DNA from: JARIHD01 sp964610985
Lineage (GTDB): Bacteria > Patescibacteriota > Saccharimonadia > Saccharimonadales > UBA4665
NCBI GenBank assembly: GCA_964610985.1
Contig: CAZSZJ010000009.1
Location: 1 to 47,979, forward strand
DNA: 47,979 nt
Reading direction: 5' to 3'
Shown: positions 40,536 to 47,979 of the stretch, one piece after another
Layout: each line of letters opens with the position of its first letter
How positions within the stretch are numbered: position 1 is the first letter of the stretch
The notes under the pieces: model-generated
Databases searched by the model: none
Told to the model about the DNA's origin: nothing
What the model saw: the letters and a program-made list of their open reading frames with translations, nothing else
Position numbers and translations under genes: made by a program

Positions 40536-41225
40536 ATGACAAAGGCACAGGTCAGGTTTTTGGTTTTGGTTTCGTTTGTCCTCGCACTCTGGCGAGCGTT
40601 TGAAATACCTGCGGTCAACGAAGCTACATGGGATTTTTTGACGCTTGGACTTGTGCCCGGCACAGATACCATGCTCTCAGCAGAAACGGTTATTCGTGGC
40701 TCGCTCGCTTTGTTTGTCCTCACGGTCTTTTTGATTTTTCGTAAAGAATTTATGGCGTCGATTCCGGCAACTTGGTTCGGTCGGAATAAAAAACCGATCA
40801 CAGTTCGGCGAGTAGCGACCCCGGTAGTCGCAGTATTGCCCGTACGCCCGATATCTAAAAACAGTCGCTCGCCATTTGTGCGCACGCTTGGATACCTAGT
40901 GGGTTGGATCGTGTACGCGCTGAGCGTCCTGGGTGCCGCCACCGAAAACGCACTTCGTTTCATGGCTTTTTGCCTAGGCAGGGCCACGCGTGTAGTATGG
41001 CAGGTGGCAGTAGCTACCGCCCTAAGACTGTGGGCGTACGGTGTAAAGGTGTGGTATTTTGCAGAACCGTTTCTGCGCGATTTCGACCAGTGGCTCAACG
41101 TGACCGTGCACAAAAATAAGTTCGCATCCGAAGTTATTGATATCCTCGATGCTTGCTGGAAAGAGCTACGCTCTCGCTGGCAACGCGCTGATGTCCGTGC
41201 GCGTAACGTGCTTGAAGATCGCTAA
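40536..41225 (+). CDS. hypothetical membrane protein between gapA and rpiB
   Basis: A 229-residue protein with three hydrophobic helices at about residues 7-24, 52-70 and 117-140, separated by a basic stretch (RKEFM, GRNKKP, RRVAT). The C-terminal 90 residues are amphipathic, rich in Trp and Arg, and end in a charged coil. The family is not recognised. A TATTATATATA region lies some 25 bases before the ATG and there is no Shine-Dalgarno site. Codon use looks like that of neighbours. Link to carbon metabolism is only positional. Confidence 0.6.
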   Translation: MTKAQVRFLVLVSFVLALWRAFEIPAVNEATWDFLTLGLVPGTDTMLSAETVIRGSLALFVLTVFLIFRKEFMASIPATWFGRNKKPITVRRVATPVVAVLPVRPISKNSRSPFVRTLGYLVGWIVYALSVLGAATENALRFMAFCLGRATRVVWQVAVATALRLWAYGVKVWYFAEPFLRDFDQWLNVTVHKNKFASEVIDILDACWKELRSRWQRADVRARNVLEDR

Positions 41226-41292
41226 TCTAAATACCAAAACATTTGCATAAGCGGCTTGCCCCGGCTCCCGCACTCGATTATAGTTAAGGGTA

Positions 41293-41739
41293 ATGAAAAT
41301 TTTCTTGGGTGCGGATCATAATGGGTTTGAGCTGAAAAAAGCGCTTCTAGAGGTTTTGCAGCGTTCTGGGCATGAAATTACCGATGAAGGCGACGTAAAA
41401 CTTGACCCAGCCGATGACTTTCCCCAGTTTGCTGAGCGGGTTGTACGAGCTATGCAAGCTAGCGGCGACACTGAAGTACGCGGTATTCTTATCTGCGGCA
41501 GCGGCCAGGGTATGTGTATGGCCGCCAACCGATTTAAAGGTGTCCGCGCCAGCCTCGTGTGGGACGTTGCCGAAGCACGTGCTGCCCGCAATGACGACGA
41601 CAGCAATGTGCTTTGCCTGCCCGCACGTTCCGTTAACGCAGACGAAGCCATTCGTATTACCGAAGCCTGGTTAATGGCGCCGTTTGCCGGCGCAACCCGT
41701 TTTAAAAGGCGCATCCGCGAACTGGATAATTTAGGATAA
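41293..41739 (+). CDS. rpiB: ribose-5-phosphate isomerase B family protein
   Basis: A 148-residue RpiB/LacAB enzyme that interconverts ribose-5-phosphate and ribulose-5-phosphate. The start KIFLGADHNGFELKKAL and the GILICGSGQGMCMAANRFKGVRA core, with the catalytic Cys near residue 71, are intact. TATAGT lies eight bases before the ATG. It is followed after three bases by the Rpe-like gene, so the two pentose-phosphate steps are co-transcribed. Confidence 0.93.
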   Translation: MKIFLGADHNGFELKKALLEVLQRSGHEITDEGDVKLDPADDFPQFAERVVRAMQASGDTEVRGILICGSGQGMCMAANRFKGVRASLVWDVAEARAARNDDDSNVLCLPARSVNADEAIRITEAWLMAPFAGATRFKRRIRELDNLG

Positions 41740-41742
41740 GAC

Positions 41743-42375
41743 ATGCGACCGACCATCACCCCAACCGTTACCGCACGTGACCCAGATGAATATCGCCGCC
41801 AAATGAACCGGCTAGTGCCGTTTGCGACCCGTATACATATAGATGCTGCCGACGGTATTTTTACCCCGGTTAAGTTAACGCCCGTTGATCAGGTCTGGTG
41901 GCCGGGTGGCGTACGCGCCGACCTGCACGTGATGTATCAAAAGCCATTTGCGCACTACAAGACGTACCTGAGTCTAGGGCCGCAAATGGTGATAGTGCAT
42001 GCCGAAGCCGAAGGCCAGTTTGTGCCATTTGCCGAACTCATGCACCGTCATGGCATAGAGGTGGGTGTGGCGCTTAAGGCCGAAACACCAATCGAACTCA
42101 TCCGCCCGGCACTCAATTGGATCGACCACATACTTATTTTTTCGGGTAATCTGGGGCATTTTGGCGGGCAGGCCGATCTTGCGCTGCTAGACAAAGCTAG
42201 GCAGCTCCGGCAACTCAAACCACAGCTCGAAATTGGATGGGACGGCGGCATTAATAATACCAATGCGCAGGCTTTGGCCCGCGGTGGTATCGACGTCCTC
42301 AACGTCGGCGGCTATATTCAACATGCAGCCGACCCACGCATGGCGTACGGATCGCTCGCCCGCGCTATCGTATAG
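41743..42375 (+). CDS. ribulose-phosphate 3-epimerase family protein, divergent
   Basis: A 210-residue TIM-barrel protein of the Rpe family, interconverting ribulose- and xylulose-5-phosphate. It keeps HIDAADG where the canonical motif is HxDxMDG, LHVM for the second metal site, HAE, and the phosphate loop GWDGGIN...GIDVLNVGGYI. The central NPG(F/G)GG segment of normal Rpe is replaced by FSGNLGHFGGQ, a marked departure. The metal-binding His and Asp residues are therefore present, while the mobile loop is altered. It follows rpiB after three bases. Confidence 0.82.
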   Translation: MRPTITPTVTARDPDEYRRQMNRLVPFATRIHIDAADGIFTPVKLTPVDQVWWPGGVRADLHVMYQKPFAHYKTYLSLGPQMVIVHAEAEGQFVPFAELMHRHGIEVGVALKAETPIELIRPALNWIDHILIFSGNLGHFGGQADLALLDKARQLRQLKPQLEIGWDGGINNTNAQALARGGIDVLNVGGYIQHAADPRMAYGSLARAIV

Positions 42376-42422
42376 AATTTTTGCTTCTCGAATGGGCAAC
42401 AACTGCTATAATCACTAGCAGT

Positions 42423-43286
42423 ATGAGACAAATCCATTCCATTGATGAGCTTGAGCTGATTGCCAACGATATTCGTCAGGATATCATCAAAATGCTGCTC
42501 GAGGCAAAAAGCGGACATTCGGCGGGGCCGCTTGGCTTGACCGACATTTTTACGGCACTCTATTTTAATGTCATGAAGCATGATCCTAAAAATCCCGATT
42601 GGGAAGAGCGCGACATTCTCATCCTAAGCAATGGCCACTGTACACCGGTGCGCTATGCGACCATGGCGCGCGCTGGATATTTTGACCGTGCCGAACTGAT
42701 GACGCTTCGCAAACTGGGCTCGCGGCTGCAAGGTCACCCCGAGCGCACCAAACTGCCAGGTGTCGAAACGACAAGCGGACCTCTTGGCAGTGGACTCAGC
42801 CAGGCAGCTGGTATGGCGACCGCACTGCGCATGGATGGCCAGCATCACCGCTGGGTGTACGTAATTACCGGCGACGGCGAGCTGAACGAAGGCAATATCT
42901 GGGAAGCCGCCATGTTTATTGGCAAATACAAGCTTAACAACTTGATTGCTATCGTTGACCGCAACAATATCCAGATTGACGGCCCGACAGAGACAGTTAT
43001 GCCCCTCGAAGACCTCCGCGGCAAATGGGAGGCGTTTGGCTGGCATGTCCTGGAAATCGATGGCAATGATGTCGAGGCTGTTATAGACGCATGTTCTATG
43101 GCGCGCGCCATCGTCGAAAAGCCGGTCGTTATTATTGCGCATACCATTCCCGGCAAAGGTGTTGATTTTATGGAATATGATTTTCATTGGCATGGTTCGC
43201 CGCCCAATGCCGAACAGGCCAAAACGGCGCTCAAAGAGCTACGCACCCTCCGTGGCCGCATAAAAAGCGAGGCTGACCATGACTAA
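42423..43286 (+). CDS. transketolase, N-terminal subunit
   Basis: A 287-residue N-terminal half of transketolase, holding the thiamine diphosphate pyrophosphate site: GDGELNEGNIWEAAMF and IVDRNNIQIDGP. Start motif SGHSAGPLGLTDIFTALYFNVM is typical. The ATG at 42423 is chosen; an extended -10 TGCTATAAT (42404-42412) lies ten bases upstream with no Shine-Dalgarno site. It overlaps the next gene by eight bases. The split into two proteins occurs in many archaea and CPR bacteria. It works with rpiB and rpe to move carbon between pentoses and glycolysis. Confidence 0.95.
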   Translation: MRQIHSIDELELIANDIRQDIIKMLLEAKSGHSAGPLGLTDIFTALYFNVMKHDPKNPDWEERDILILSNGHCTPVRYATMARAGYFDRAELMTLRKLGSRLQGHPERTKLPGVETTSGPLGSGLSQAAGMATALRMDGQHHRWVYVITGDGELNEGNIWEAAMFIGKYKLNNLIAIVDRNNIQIDGPTETVMPLEDLRGKWEAFGWHVLEIDGNDVEAVIDACSMARAIVEKPVVIIAHTIPGKGVDFMEYDFHWHGSPPNAEQAKTALKELRTLRGRIKSEADHD

Positions 43287-44268
43287 CTTGCATTTAGTGC
43301 AAAATGTTCGCGCCAAAGATTTGGTGCAGGAAGCCATCCGCAAAGGATTTGGCCGGGGACTGCTAAAGGCTGCCGAAAACGACAAAAATATCGTAGCCGC
43401 CTGCGCAGACCTTACTAATTCGACCGCCATGGACTTGTTCGCGGCAAAGTTCCCGGAACGTTACATTGAGATTGGCGTGGCCGAACAGAACCTGGTAACG
43501 GTAGGCGCCGGTCTAGCGGCTATGGGCAAGATACCCTTTGTCAGCAGCTATGCCGCATTTAGTCCGGGGCGCAACTGGGAGCAAATCCGCACGACTATAT
43601 GTCTAAATGAGCGCGGTGTCAAGATTGTGGGTTCGCACGCTGGAGTAAGCGTGGGTCCTGACGGTGCCACTCACCAAATGCTCGAAGATATCGCGCTAAT
43701 GCGCGTGCTGCCAAACATGATTGTGGTTGTGCCTGGCGACTCTTTGGAGGCCGAACGCGCTACTTTGGCCCTAGCTGCCGACAAAGAACATCCGGCTTAT
43801 CTGCGGTTGGCCCGCGAAGCGACACCCATCCTTACCACCGACAAAACACCATTCGAAATCGGTAAGGCTTATGTCTACCGCGAAGGCAAAGACATTACGC
43901 TGATCGCCACTGGTACCATGACCTACCACATGATGGTCGCCGCCGAGGTGTTGGCCAAAGATGGCATTGACGCCGAAGTAATCCACGTTCCTACCATAAA
44001 GCCACTCGACGAAGCCACCATCTTGAAGAGCTTGCGCAAGACCGGCTGCGCTGTAACTGCCGAAGAAGCTCAGATCGCCGGCGGCTTAGGTGGTGCTATC
44101 GCTGAACTCGCCGCCGAACATTGCCCCGTGCCTATCAAGCGCATTGGTATGCAGGATCACTTCGGTGAATCGGGTGAACCAAACCAGCTGCTACAGCACT
44201 TTGGCCTCACGGCGACGCATATGGCGCTGGCGGCGCATGAGCTGCTGGCTAAAAAGCCAAGTAATTGA
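43279..44268 (+). CDS. transketolase, C-terminal subunit
   Basis: A 329-residue half carrying the pyrimidine-binding domain and the C-terminal domain of transketolase. Key elements: YIEIGVAEQNLVTVGAGLA, with the catalytic Glu, SYAAFSPGR, SHAGVSVGPDGATHQMLEDIALMR and a C-terminal TAEEAQIAGGLGGAIAEL. It completes the N-terminal subunit and is translated with an 8-base overlap. Product exchange links the pentose-phosphate genes upstream to the aldolase downstream. Confidence 0.95.
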   Translation: MTNLHLVQNVRAKDLVQEAIRKGFGRGLLKAAENDKNIVAACADLTNSTAMDLFAAKFPERYIEIGVAEQNLVTVGAGLAAMGKIPFVSSYAAFSPGRNWEQIRTTICLNERGVKIVGSHAGVSVGPDGATHQMLEDIALMRVLPNMIVVVPGDSLEAERATLALAADKEHPAYLRLAREATPILTTDKTPFEIGKAYVYREGKDITLIATGTMTYHMMVAAEVLAKDGIDAEVIHVPTIKPLDEATILKSLRKTGCAVTAEEAQIAGGLGGAIAELAAEHCPVPIKRIGMQDHFGESGEPNQLLQHFGLTATHMALAAHELLAKKPSN

Positions 44269-44271
44269 CGT

Positions 44272-45228
44272 CTATTTGCCTTGATTTTTGATTGATTGCA
44301 GCAGGTTATCCTGTCTTGCTACCAGGTCATCACTTAAACTGTTAAGAAGTGCAAATGAATTGGCTCGTAACGGTCGCCCCAATACTTCATTTACGAGCAA
44401 GCGCATAACTATGCCGGTATATACTCCGGGGTTTTGTTTTAGAATATCTCGATCGGTATATGTTGCATGACGCGCAACTAGATGGCTCAAGCTTACCGAA
44501 GCCCTGCGAAAGTCTGGAGCTGAGTCAATGTCAGGGTCGCGATATCGACAGCGGGTAGGTAATTTGTAGCCATCAATAATGCTGTAGGTAGTGTGTGATT
44601 GCAGCTTAAGGGCTGGTGATTCGTCAGCGCTCCCTCGTTCACGTTTCGTAGTAGGATAGTCTAGCCTTCCTTTGCGGGCGAGTAAAAGCGAGACCCCGCT
44701 TATTGAAAGAATGCCCAGTCTTCCTTTGGGCTCGACAGATTCCAAGTCAAAAGCGCGCGCTGCTATTTCTCTTTGGATTTGTGGAAGGTGGTCTTCGGGT
44801 GACATGCCAAGCTCTTTGCCATATTTTCGGTGATCTATGATATTCCGGCGAGACTTAAAGGCAGGCATGTATGTTATAAGATTCTCGACTTTTTTACATA
44901 TCGGCGGTGCTTGGTTTGGGTGGGCCTGGGCAAATTGGAAATACTGCATTGATTCATCTAGATATGCTGAGGCTGTCGTTGGATCGACATTTGGACTTAG
45001 TCCTTGTTCAAGACGTATGTCGCCTAGCCTTAATATCAGTTTAGCTGCTTCAGGAGATTCATCTGAAGGGTTAAATTCTTTGAGTTTAACCTCAAAGCAG
45101 GCGTTCAGTGCATCAATGCAGAGATCTTCGGCTAAGGGCAGCGGTGGTAAAAGCGACGGATCTTTCTGACAGGCCATCATATTGCCTAGATCGTCGCAAA
45201 TATTGGTAAACTGGCAATACTCGCTCAT
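44272..45228 (-). CDS. hypothetical protein opposite to the central-carbon genes
   Basis: A 318-residue cytoplasmic protein of no recognised family. The first half is rich in acidic and proline residues with a helix around 60-100; the middle has GRLGILSISGVSLLLARKGRLDY, which looks like a small beta-strand core; the C-terminal 90 residues are mostly helical. TATAAA lies eight bases before the ATG on the minus strand, with no Shine-Dalgarno site. It converges on the transketolase C-half gene with three bases between stops. Not related to the other orphans as far as I can see. Confidence 0.6.
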   Translation of the reverse strand: MSEYCQFTNICDDLGNMMACQKDPSLLPPLPLAEDLCIDALNACFEVKLKEFNPSDESPEAAKLILRLGDIRLEQGLSPNVDPTTASAYLDESMQYFQFAQAHPNQAPPICKKVENLITYMPAFKSRRNIIDHRKYGKELGMSPEDHLPQIQREIAARAFDLESVEPKGRLGILSISGVSLLLARKGRLDYPTTKRERGSADESPALKLQSHTTYSIIDGYKLPTRCRYRDPDIDSAPDFRRASVSLSHLVARHATYTDRDILKQNPGVYTGIVMRLLVNEVLGRPLRANSFALLNSLSDDLVARQDNLLQSIKNQGK

Positions 45229-45278
45229 AAGGTTCTTTTATACAATGATGTATTGGTCTGATGCAAGCTTCATCTCTC

Positions 45279-45306
45279 TTGCATTCAAACCATAAGCTTT
45301 TATAAT
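45279..45306 (+). promoter_or_regulatory. promoter of the aldolase gene
   Basis: TTGCAT (45279-45284), a 16-base spacer and a perfect TATAAT (45301-45306). The leader of about 25 bases ends with AAAGGGG shortly before the ATG at 45339. This is a leadered, apparently strong promoter. Confidence 0.65.
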
Positions 45307-45338
45307 GAAACGTAACAGAAAAGTATAAAGGGGTAGCG

Positions 45339-46385
45339 ATGAATCCGCAGAAACTTGAAGAAATTGTCAAACAGCTCGTCGCACATGGCAAGGGTTTGCT
45401 GGCCGCCGATGAAAGTAACGCAAGCTGCGAAAAGCGCTTTGACACCGTGGGCGTGCCTTGTACCGAAGAAACCCGCCGTGAGTACCGCGAACTTTTATTG
45501 ACCGCTCCTGGTGCCGAAGACATCATGAGCGGCGTTATCCTGTTTGACGAAACGTTTTGGCAGAGCAGTGACCATGGACAGGTTTTTCGGGAACTTTTAA
45601 AGAATCGCGGGGTTGCTCCCGGCATTAAAGTAGACAAGGGCTTGGTTGGCTTGCCTGGTTTTGATGGCGAAAAAGTGACGCAAGGGCTTGACGGCCTGGC
45701 TGAACGTATGGCAACCTATGCGGCGGCTGGCGCTCGGTTTGCCAAATGGCGCGCGGTTATCGCTATTGGCGACGATATTCCGACCGATGAGTGTATTGGA
45801 GCAAACACATTTACGTTAGCGCGATATGCACGGATTTGCCAGGAATATAACATTGTTCCCATAGTTGAACCCGAAGTTTTGTTTGACGGCGATCATACCA
45901 GCGAACAATGCGAGCAGGTTATGTCTCGCGTGTTTGATATTTTGTTCCAGACTATGCGCGCCTTTCGAGTGCACTTGCCGGGCGCCATCCTTAAAACGAG
46001 CATGGCCCTGCCCGGTAAAGACAGTGGTACGCCTATTGATCACGATGAAGTCGCCGAGCGAACGGTCCGTGCCTTGCACGAGCATGTGCCGCATGACCTG
46101 GGCGGTGTCGTGTTCCTTAGCGGCGGGCAACAGCCCAACGATGCCTTTATCAACCTAAACCGTATCGCAAAGCGCGGTCCGCATCCATGGGGTGTAACGT
46201 TCTCTTATTCTCGCGCGCTGCAAGATCCGGTGCTTAAGGCTTGGGCCAAAAAGCGCAATGATCTAAACGGTGCGCAGGCTTTGTTCCTGCACCAGTTGCA
46301 GCTGGCTTCGGCGGCGGCCAAAGGCGAACTTGACGAGTCGCTCCTGGACGACGACTCATTTGTATCGCATAGCCAAGACTTGTAA
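45339..46385 (+). CDS. class I fructose-bisphosphate aldolase
   Basis: A 348-residue aldolase of the animal/plant-like class I type, splitting fructose-1,6-bisphosphate to triose phosphates. Start GLLAADESNASCEKRF and the KWR motif in FAKWRAVI are intact. IVEPEVLFDGDH and GAILKTSMALPGKDSG contain the Glu and the Schiff-base Lys positions. The C-terminal end SFVSHSQDL lacks the terminal Tyr of the animal enzyme. A strong promoter precedes it. With gapA and the transketolase halves it provides triose-phosphate flow. Confidence 0.94.
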   Translation: MNPQKLEEIVKQLVAHGKGLLAADESNASCEKRFDTVGVPCTEETRREYRELLLTAPGAEDIMSGVILFDETFWQSSDHGQVFRELLKNRGVAPGIKVDKGLVGLPGFDGEKVTQGLDGLAERMATYAAAGARFAKWRAVIAIGDDIPTDECIGANTFTLARYARICQEYNIVPIVEPEVLFDGDHTSEQCEQVMSRVFDILFQTMRAFRVHLPGAILKTSMALPGKDSGTPIDHDEVAERTVRALHEHVPHDLGGVVFLSGGQQPNDAFINLNRIAKRGPHPWGVTFSYSRALQDPVLKAWAKKRNDLNGAQALFLHQLQLASAAAKGELDESLLDDDSFVSHSQDL

Positions 46386-46435
46386 GAAAATTTCATCTTG
46401 CTAATCCGGTTTGTTTCGGTATGATTGATATTTGT

Positions 46436-47830
46436 ATGATCAGACAGCCCGAAGCCCAAATATTAGATCTTCCGGAAGAGAGCAATATTGTAGCTAACGC
46501 TATTCAGCCGAATGGTGGATATAATTTGCTCTATGACCCGCACTCTATTCAGCAAAGAGCCATTGCAGTTGGCGACATTATTGGCCAGCTAACCGATCAA
46601 AATAGTAGGTACGATCGTATTGACACTATCGAAGATGAGTCATTCCAAAGGGTAGCCCAGACCCGCCTTGCCGACATGCAAACAGAAACGCTGGCCGATC
46701 TGGAACAGATTGCCGATAGGATTCCTTATGAAGGGATAGGCCAGGACTTGGTTCGTCTGAGCAGGCGGCGGCGGTGGTTGGCTGACCGTCTAGCCGAACT
46801 TAATCAAAGACAAGAAAGTTCGACCGCTGCTATAAGGGAAGTTTTACATCAAGTCGATGACGTTTTAGGGTTTCGTGATGAACTAGCCTGGCTCCTGGCT
46901 AGTCAGCGGCTTGATGAATGTGACTGGCGTTTTGATGCAGAAAGAAATGATATTGAACCCGCGTTACGACAGGCTACTAAAGATGAGGTGGCTGTGGCTG
47001 CGCTCTACAGGGCTATAGCCGCCCCTTGGCCCGCGCAGCACATTCGTTATCCAGAAAAACCGCCTGTAATCCCCGCAAATCTGATTACCAGGCCGACTTC
47101 GCCAGGTCCAGAAAGGGCGCCAATCGGCGACCGCGGGATTCATTTCACTATTCCTCCGGAAATTGAGGCGTGGTCGTCACCGATCAACGAAAGCCTTCGC
47201 CAGCCGTCTTGGGAGTCTCCGCCTCAGGTTGATTTTGAAGAGCACTCGGAATTAGAAGAGCCTGTTCTATGCGATGAGTGGTTTGATACCTTAAATCGTA
47301 ATAGTCCACCTCAAGTTGAACCAGAATATGACCCTAGGTTTGACCTCGTGCTTCACGAACTCAACGGAACGACTCCACCCAAAACAGCCCAGGAGATAGC
47401 GACCGAAAATATTAAAATATTGATTGATGAGCTGCGAGATCCACAAACCTCTCTGGAAGACTTGACTCTCGAATTCCAAGAAAAGCTTACGCAGCATGAG
47501 CGGATTGCCGCCTTTCTTATTGCGCGGGCAGGCCAAACACTTACCGGTCTTGATATTGGGAAGTTTTTATTTACTAAATCGGGCGAAGAGCTTGATGTCG
47601 CCTTGGCGGTAAATAAAGCGAGAACGTTGATGGGTCCGCAGGCGCATGGTAAAAAGGTGCTTAAAGCGATGTCGCCGTTTGACTACGCCATTCAATACGG
47701 CAGCAAAGAAGTTAAGGCTAACGGAAGGATTAGGACAATGCGTTTGTACCGCGGCCTGCACGTAGCAGTGACCGTTTTGCCGGAGACCTTGGATCCAGCC
47801 ATAACCTGGGAGCCATTTACGCCCAATTAG
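46436..47830 (+). CDS. hypothetical protein with a C-terminal winged-helix-like domain
   Basis: A 464-residue protein. Residues about 60-190 are helical and coil-like, residues about 200-300 are a low-complexity linker rich in Pro, Glu and Ser, and residues about 350-450 resemble a winged helix of the response-regulator type: HERIAAFLIARAGQTLTG, then a recognition-like helix and a final RTMRLYRGLHV strand. TTGCTA-16-TATGAT lies upstream, ten bases before the ATG at 46436, with no Shine-Dalgarno site. A five-codon longer start is rejected. Architecture echoes the first gene in the window, but no clear sequence match was found. Confidence 0.62.
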   Translation: MIRQPEAQILDLPEESNIVANAIQPNGGYNLLYDPHSIQQRAIAVGDIIGQLTDQNSRYDRIDTIEDESFQRVAQTRLADMQTETLADLEQIADRIPYEGIGQDLVRLSRRRRWLADRLAELNQRQESSTAAIREVLHQVDDVLGFRDELAWLLASQRLDECDWRFDAERNDIEPALRQATKDEVAVAALYRAIAAPWPAQHIRYPEKPPVIPANLITRPTSPGPERAPIGDRGIHFTIPPEIEAWSSPINESLRQPSWESPPQVDFEEHSELEEPVLCDEWFDTLNRNSPPQVEPEYDPRFDLVLHELNGTTPPKTAQEIATENIKILIDELRDPQTSLEDLTLEFQEKLTQHERIAAFLIARAGQTLTGLDIGKFLFTKSGEELDVALAVNKARTLMGPQAHGKKVLKAMSPFDYAIQYGSKEVKANGRIRTMRLYRGLHVAVTVLPETLDPAITWEPFTPN

Positions 47831-47900
47831 CCTTGCAACTCCGTGGTTTGGTATGGCACAATAAGCTTAAGCATAAGTAGGTAAAGAAAGAGTGGGAGCG

Positions 47901-47979
47901 GTGGCACAATTTGATATCTTGAGCATTGGCGATGTGGTCACAGATGCGTTAATCAAGCTTTTGGACGATCAGCCGAGTG
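47901..47979 (+). CDS. PfkB-family carbohydrate kinase, N-terminal fragment
   Basis: A GTG start with GGGAG a few bases upstream opens a frame that reads AQFDILSIGDVVTDALIKL and continues past the window edge. FDILSIGDVVTD matches the first strand of PfkB-family sugar kinases (compare the DVxxxGxxxxD pattern of ribokinase). Only 26 residues are available, so the subfamily and substrate cannot be told. Its position after the aldolase supports a sugar-kinase role. Confidence 0.68.
   Translation, partial: MAQFDILSIGDVVTDALIKLLDDQPS

Noticed and set aside
40406..41113. Minus-strand open frame of 235 codons opposite the 40536 membrane protein
   Set aside because: It is Thr/Arg/Ser-rich with no membrane segment or motif; the plus-strand frame has three clear hydrophobic helices.
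1..47979. UGA recoded to glycine or tryptophan as in some CPR lineages
   Set aside because: TGA ends several intact genes at the expected place, for example at 3475-3477 and 44266-44268, so the standard bacterial code is used.

Overview
The window reads as chromosomal DNA from a small-genome bacterium of the Patescibacteria (CPR), most likely Candidatus Saccharibacteria (TM7). The argument is gene content: short single-copy housekeeping genes, many proteins of no recognisable family, no amino-acid or nucleotide biosynthesis apart from metK, and a lower-glycolysis/pentose-phosphate set with transketolase split over two genes. TGA is an ordinary stop here (antiporter, NUDIX, padR and transketolase C-half genes), which argues against the CPR lineages that recode UGA. 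The placement is inference. No transposase, integrase, phage gene or CRISPR array was seen. No gap between genes exceeds 300 bases.

Layout. 1-4.2 kb: a partial tRNA-Gln, a large protein with internal repeats, a cation/proton antiporter and an ECF-type sigma factor. 4.25-5.6 kb: metK behind a structured leader. 5.6-8.5 kb: two small exported or membrane proteins, rarA, and a bactofilin-like membrane protein. 8.5-14.4 kb: the most unusual part, six divergent paralogs of a roughly 190-residue family with a helix-turn-helix-like segment, mixed with an O-methyltransferase, a TIM-barrel protein and an orphan gene; one paralog is frameshifted. 14.5-19.1 kb: typA, a GlsB-type membrane protein, a minimal zincin, an FMN reductase, an alkyladenine glycosylase and a PAP2 phosphatase, with clear terminators. 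19.3-26.6 kb: a lipoprotein, rmuC, a JAMM-like protein, a GH63-like glycosidase, a second sigma factor, a PadR/PspC pair and YajQ. 26.6-31.6 kb: pheS, a HIT gene, pheT and a methyltransferase-like gene. 31.7-39.2 kb: FKBP, glutaredoxin, thioredoxin reductase, an orphan, a flavin reductase with a GDPD, pyrophosphatase, NUDIX and a membrane-anchored beta-propeller protein. 39.25-39.36 kb: a very long imperfect hairpin. 39.4-48 kb: gapA, rpiB, rpe, the two transketolase halves, class I aldolase and the start of a PfkB kinase, interspersed with three orphan genes.

Three themes cut across the window. Many genes have a good -10 hexamer only 6 to 10 bases before the start codon and no Shine-Dalgarno sequence, so leaderless transcription looks common; other genes (metK, typA, gapA, ppa, FKBP, glutaredoxin, aldolase) have leaders with Shine-Dalgarno sites. 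The metK leader carries two copies of the same eight-base word, one of them the ribosome-binding site, that compete for one complementary strand, as in a translational riboswitch. The six-paralog cluster is the best candidate for an undescribed protein system. All functions are read from motifs by eye; no database search was run.
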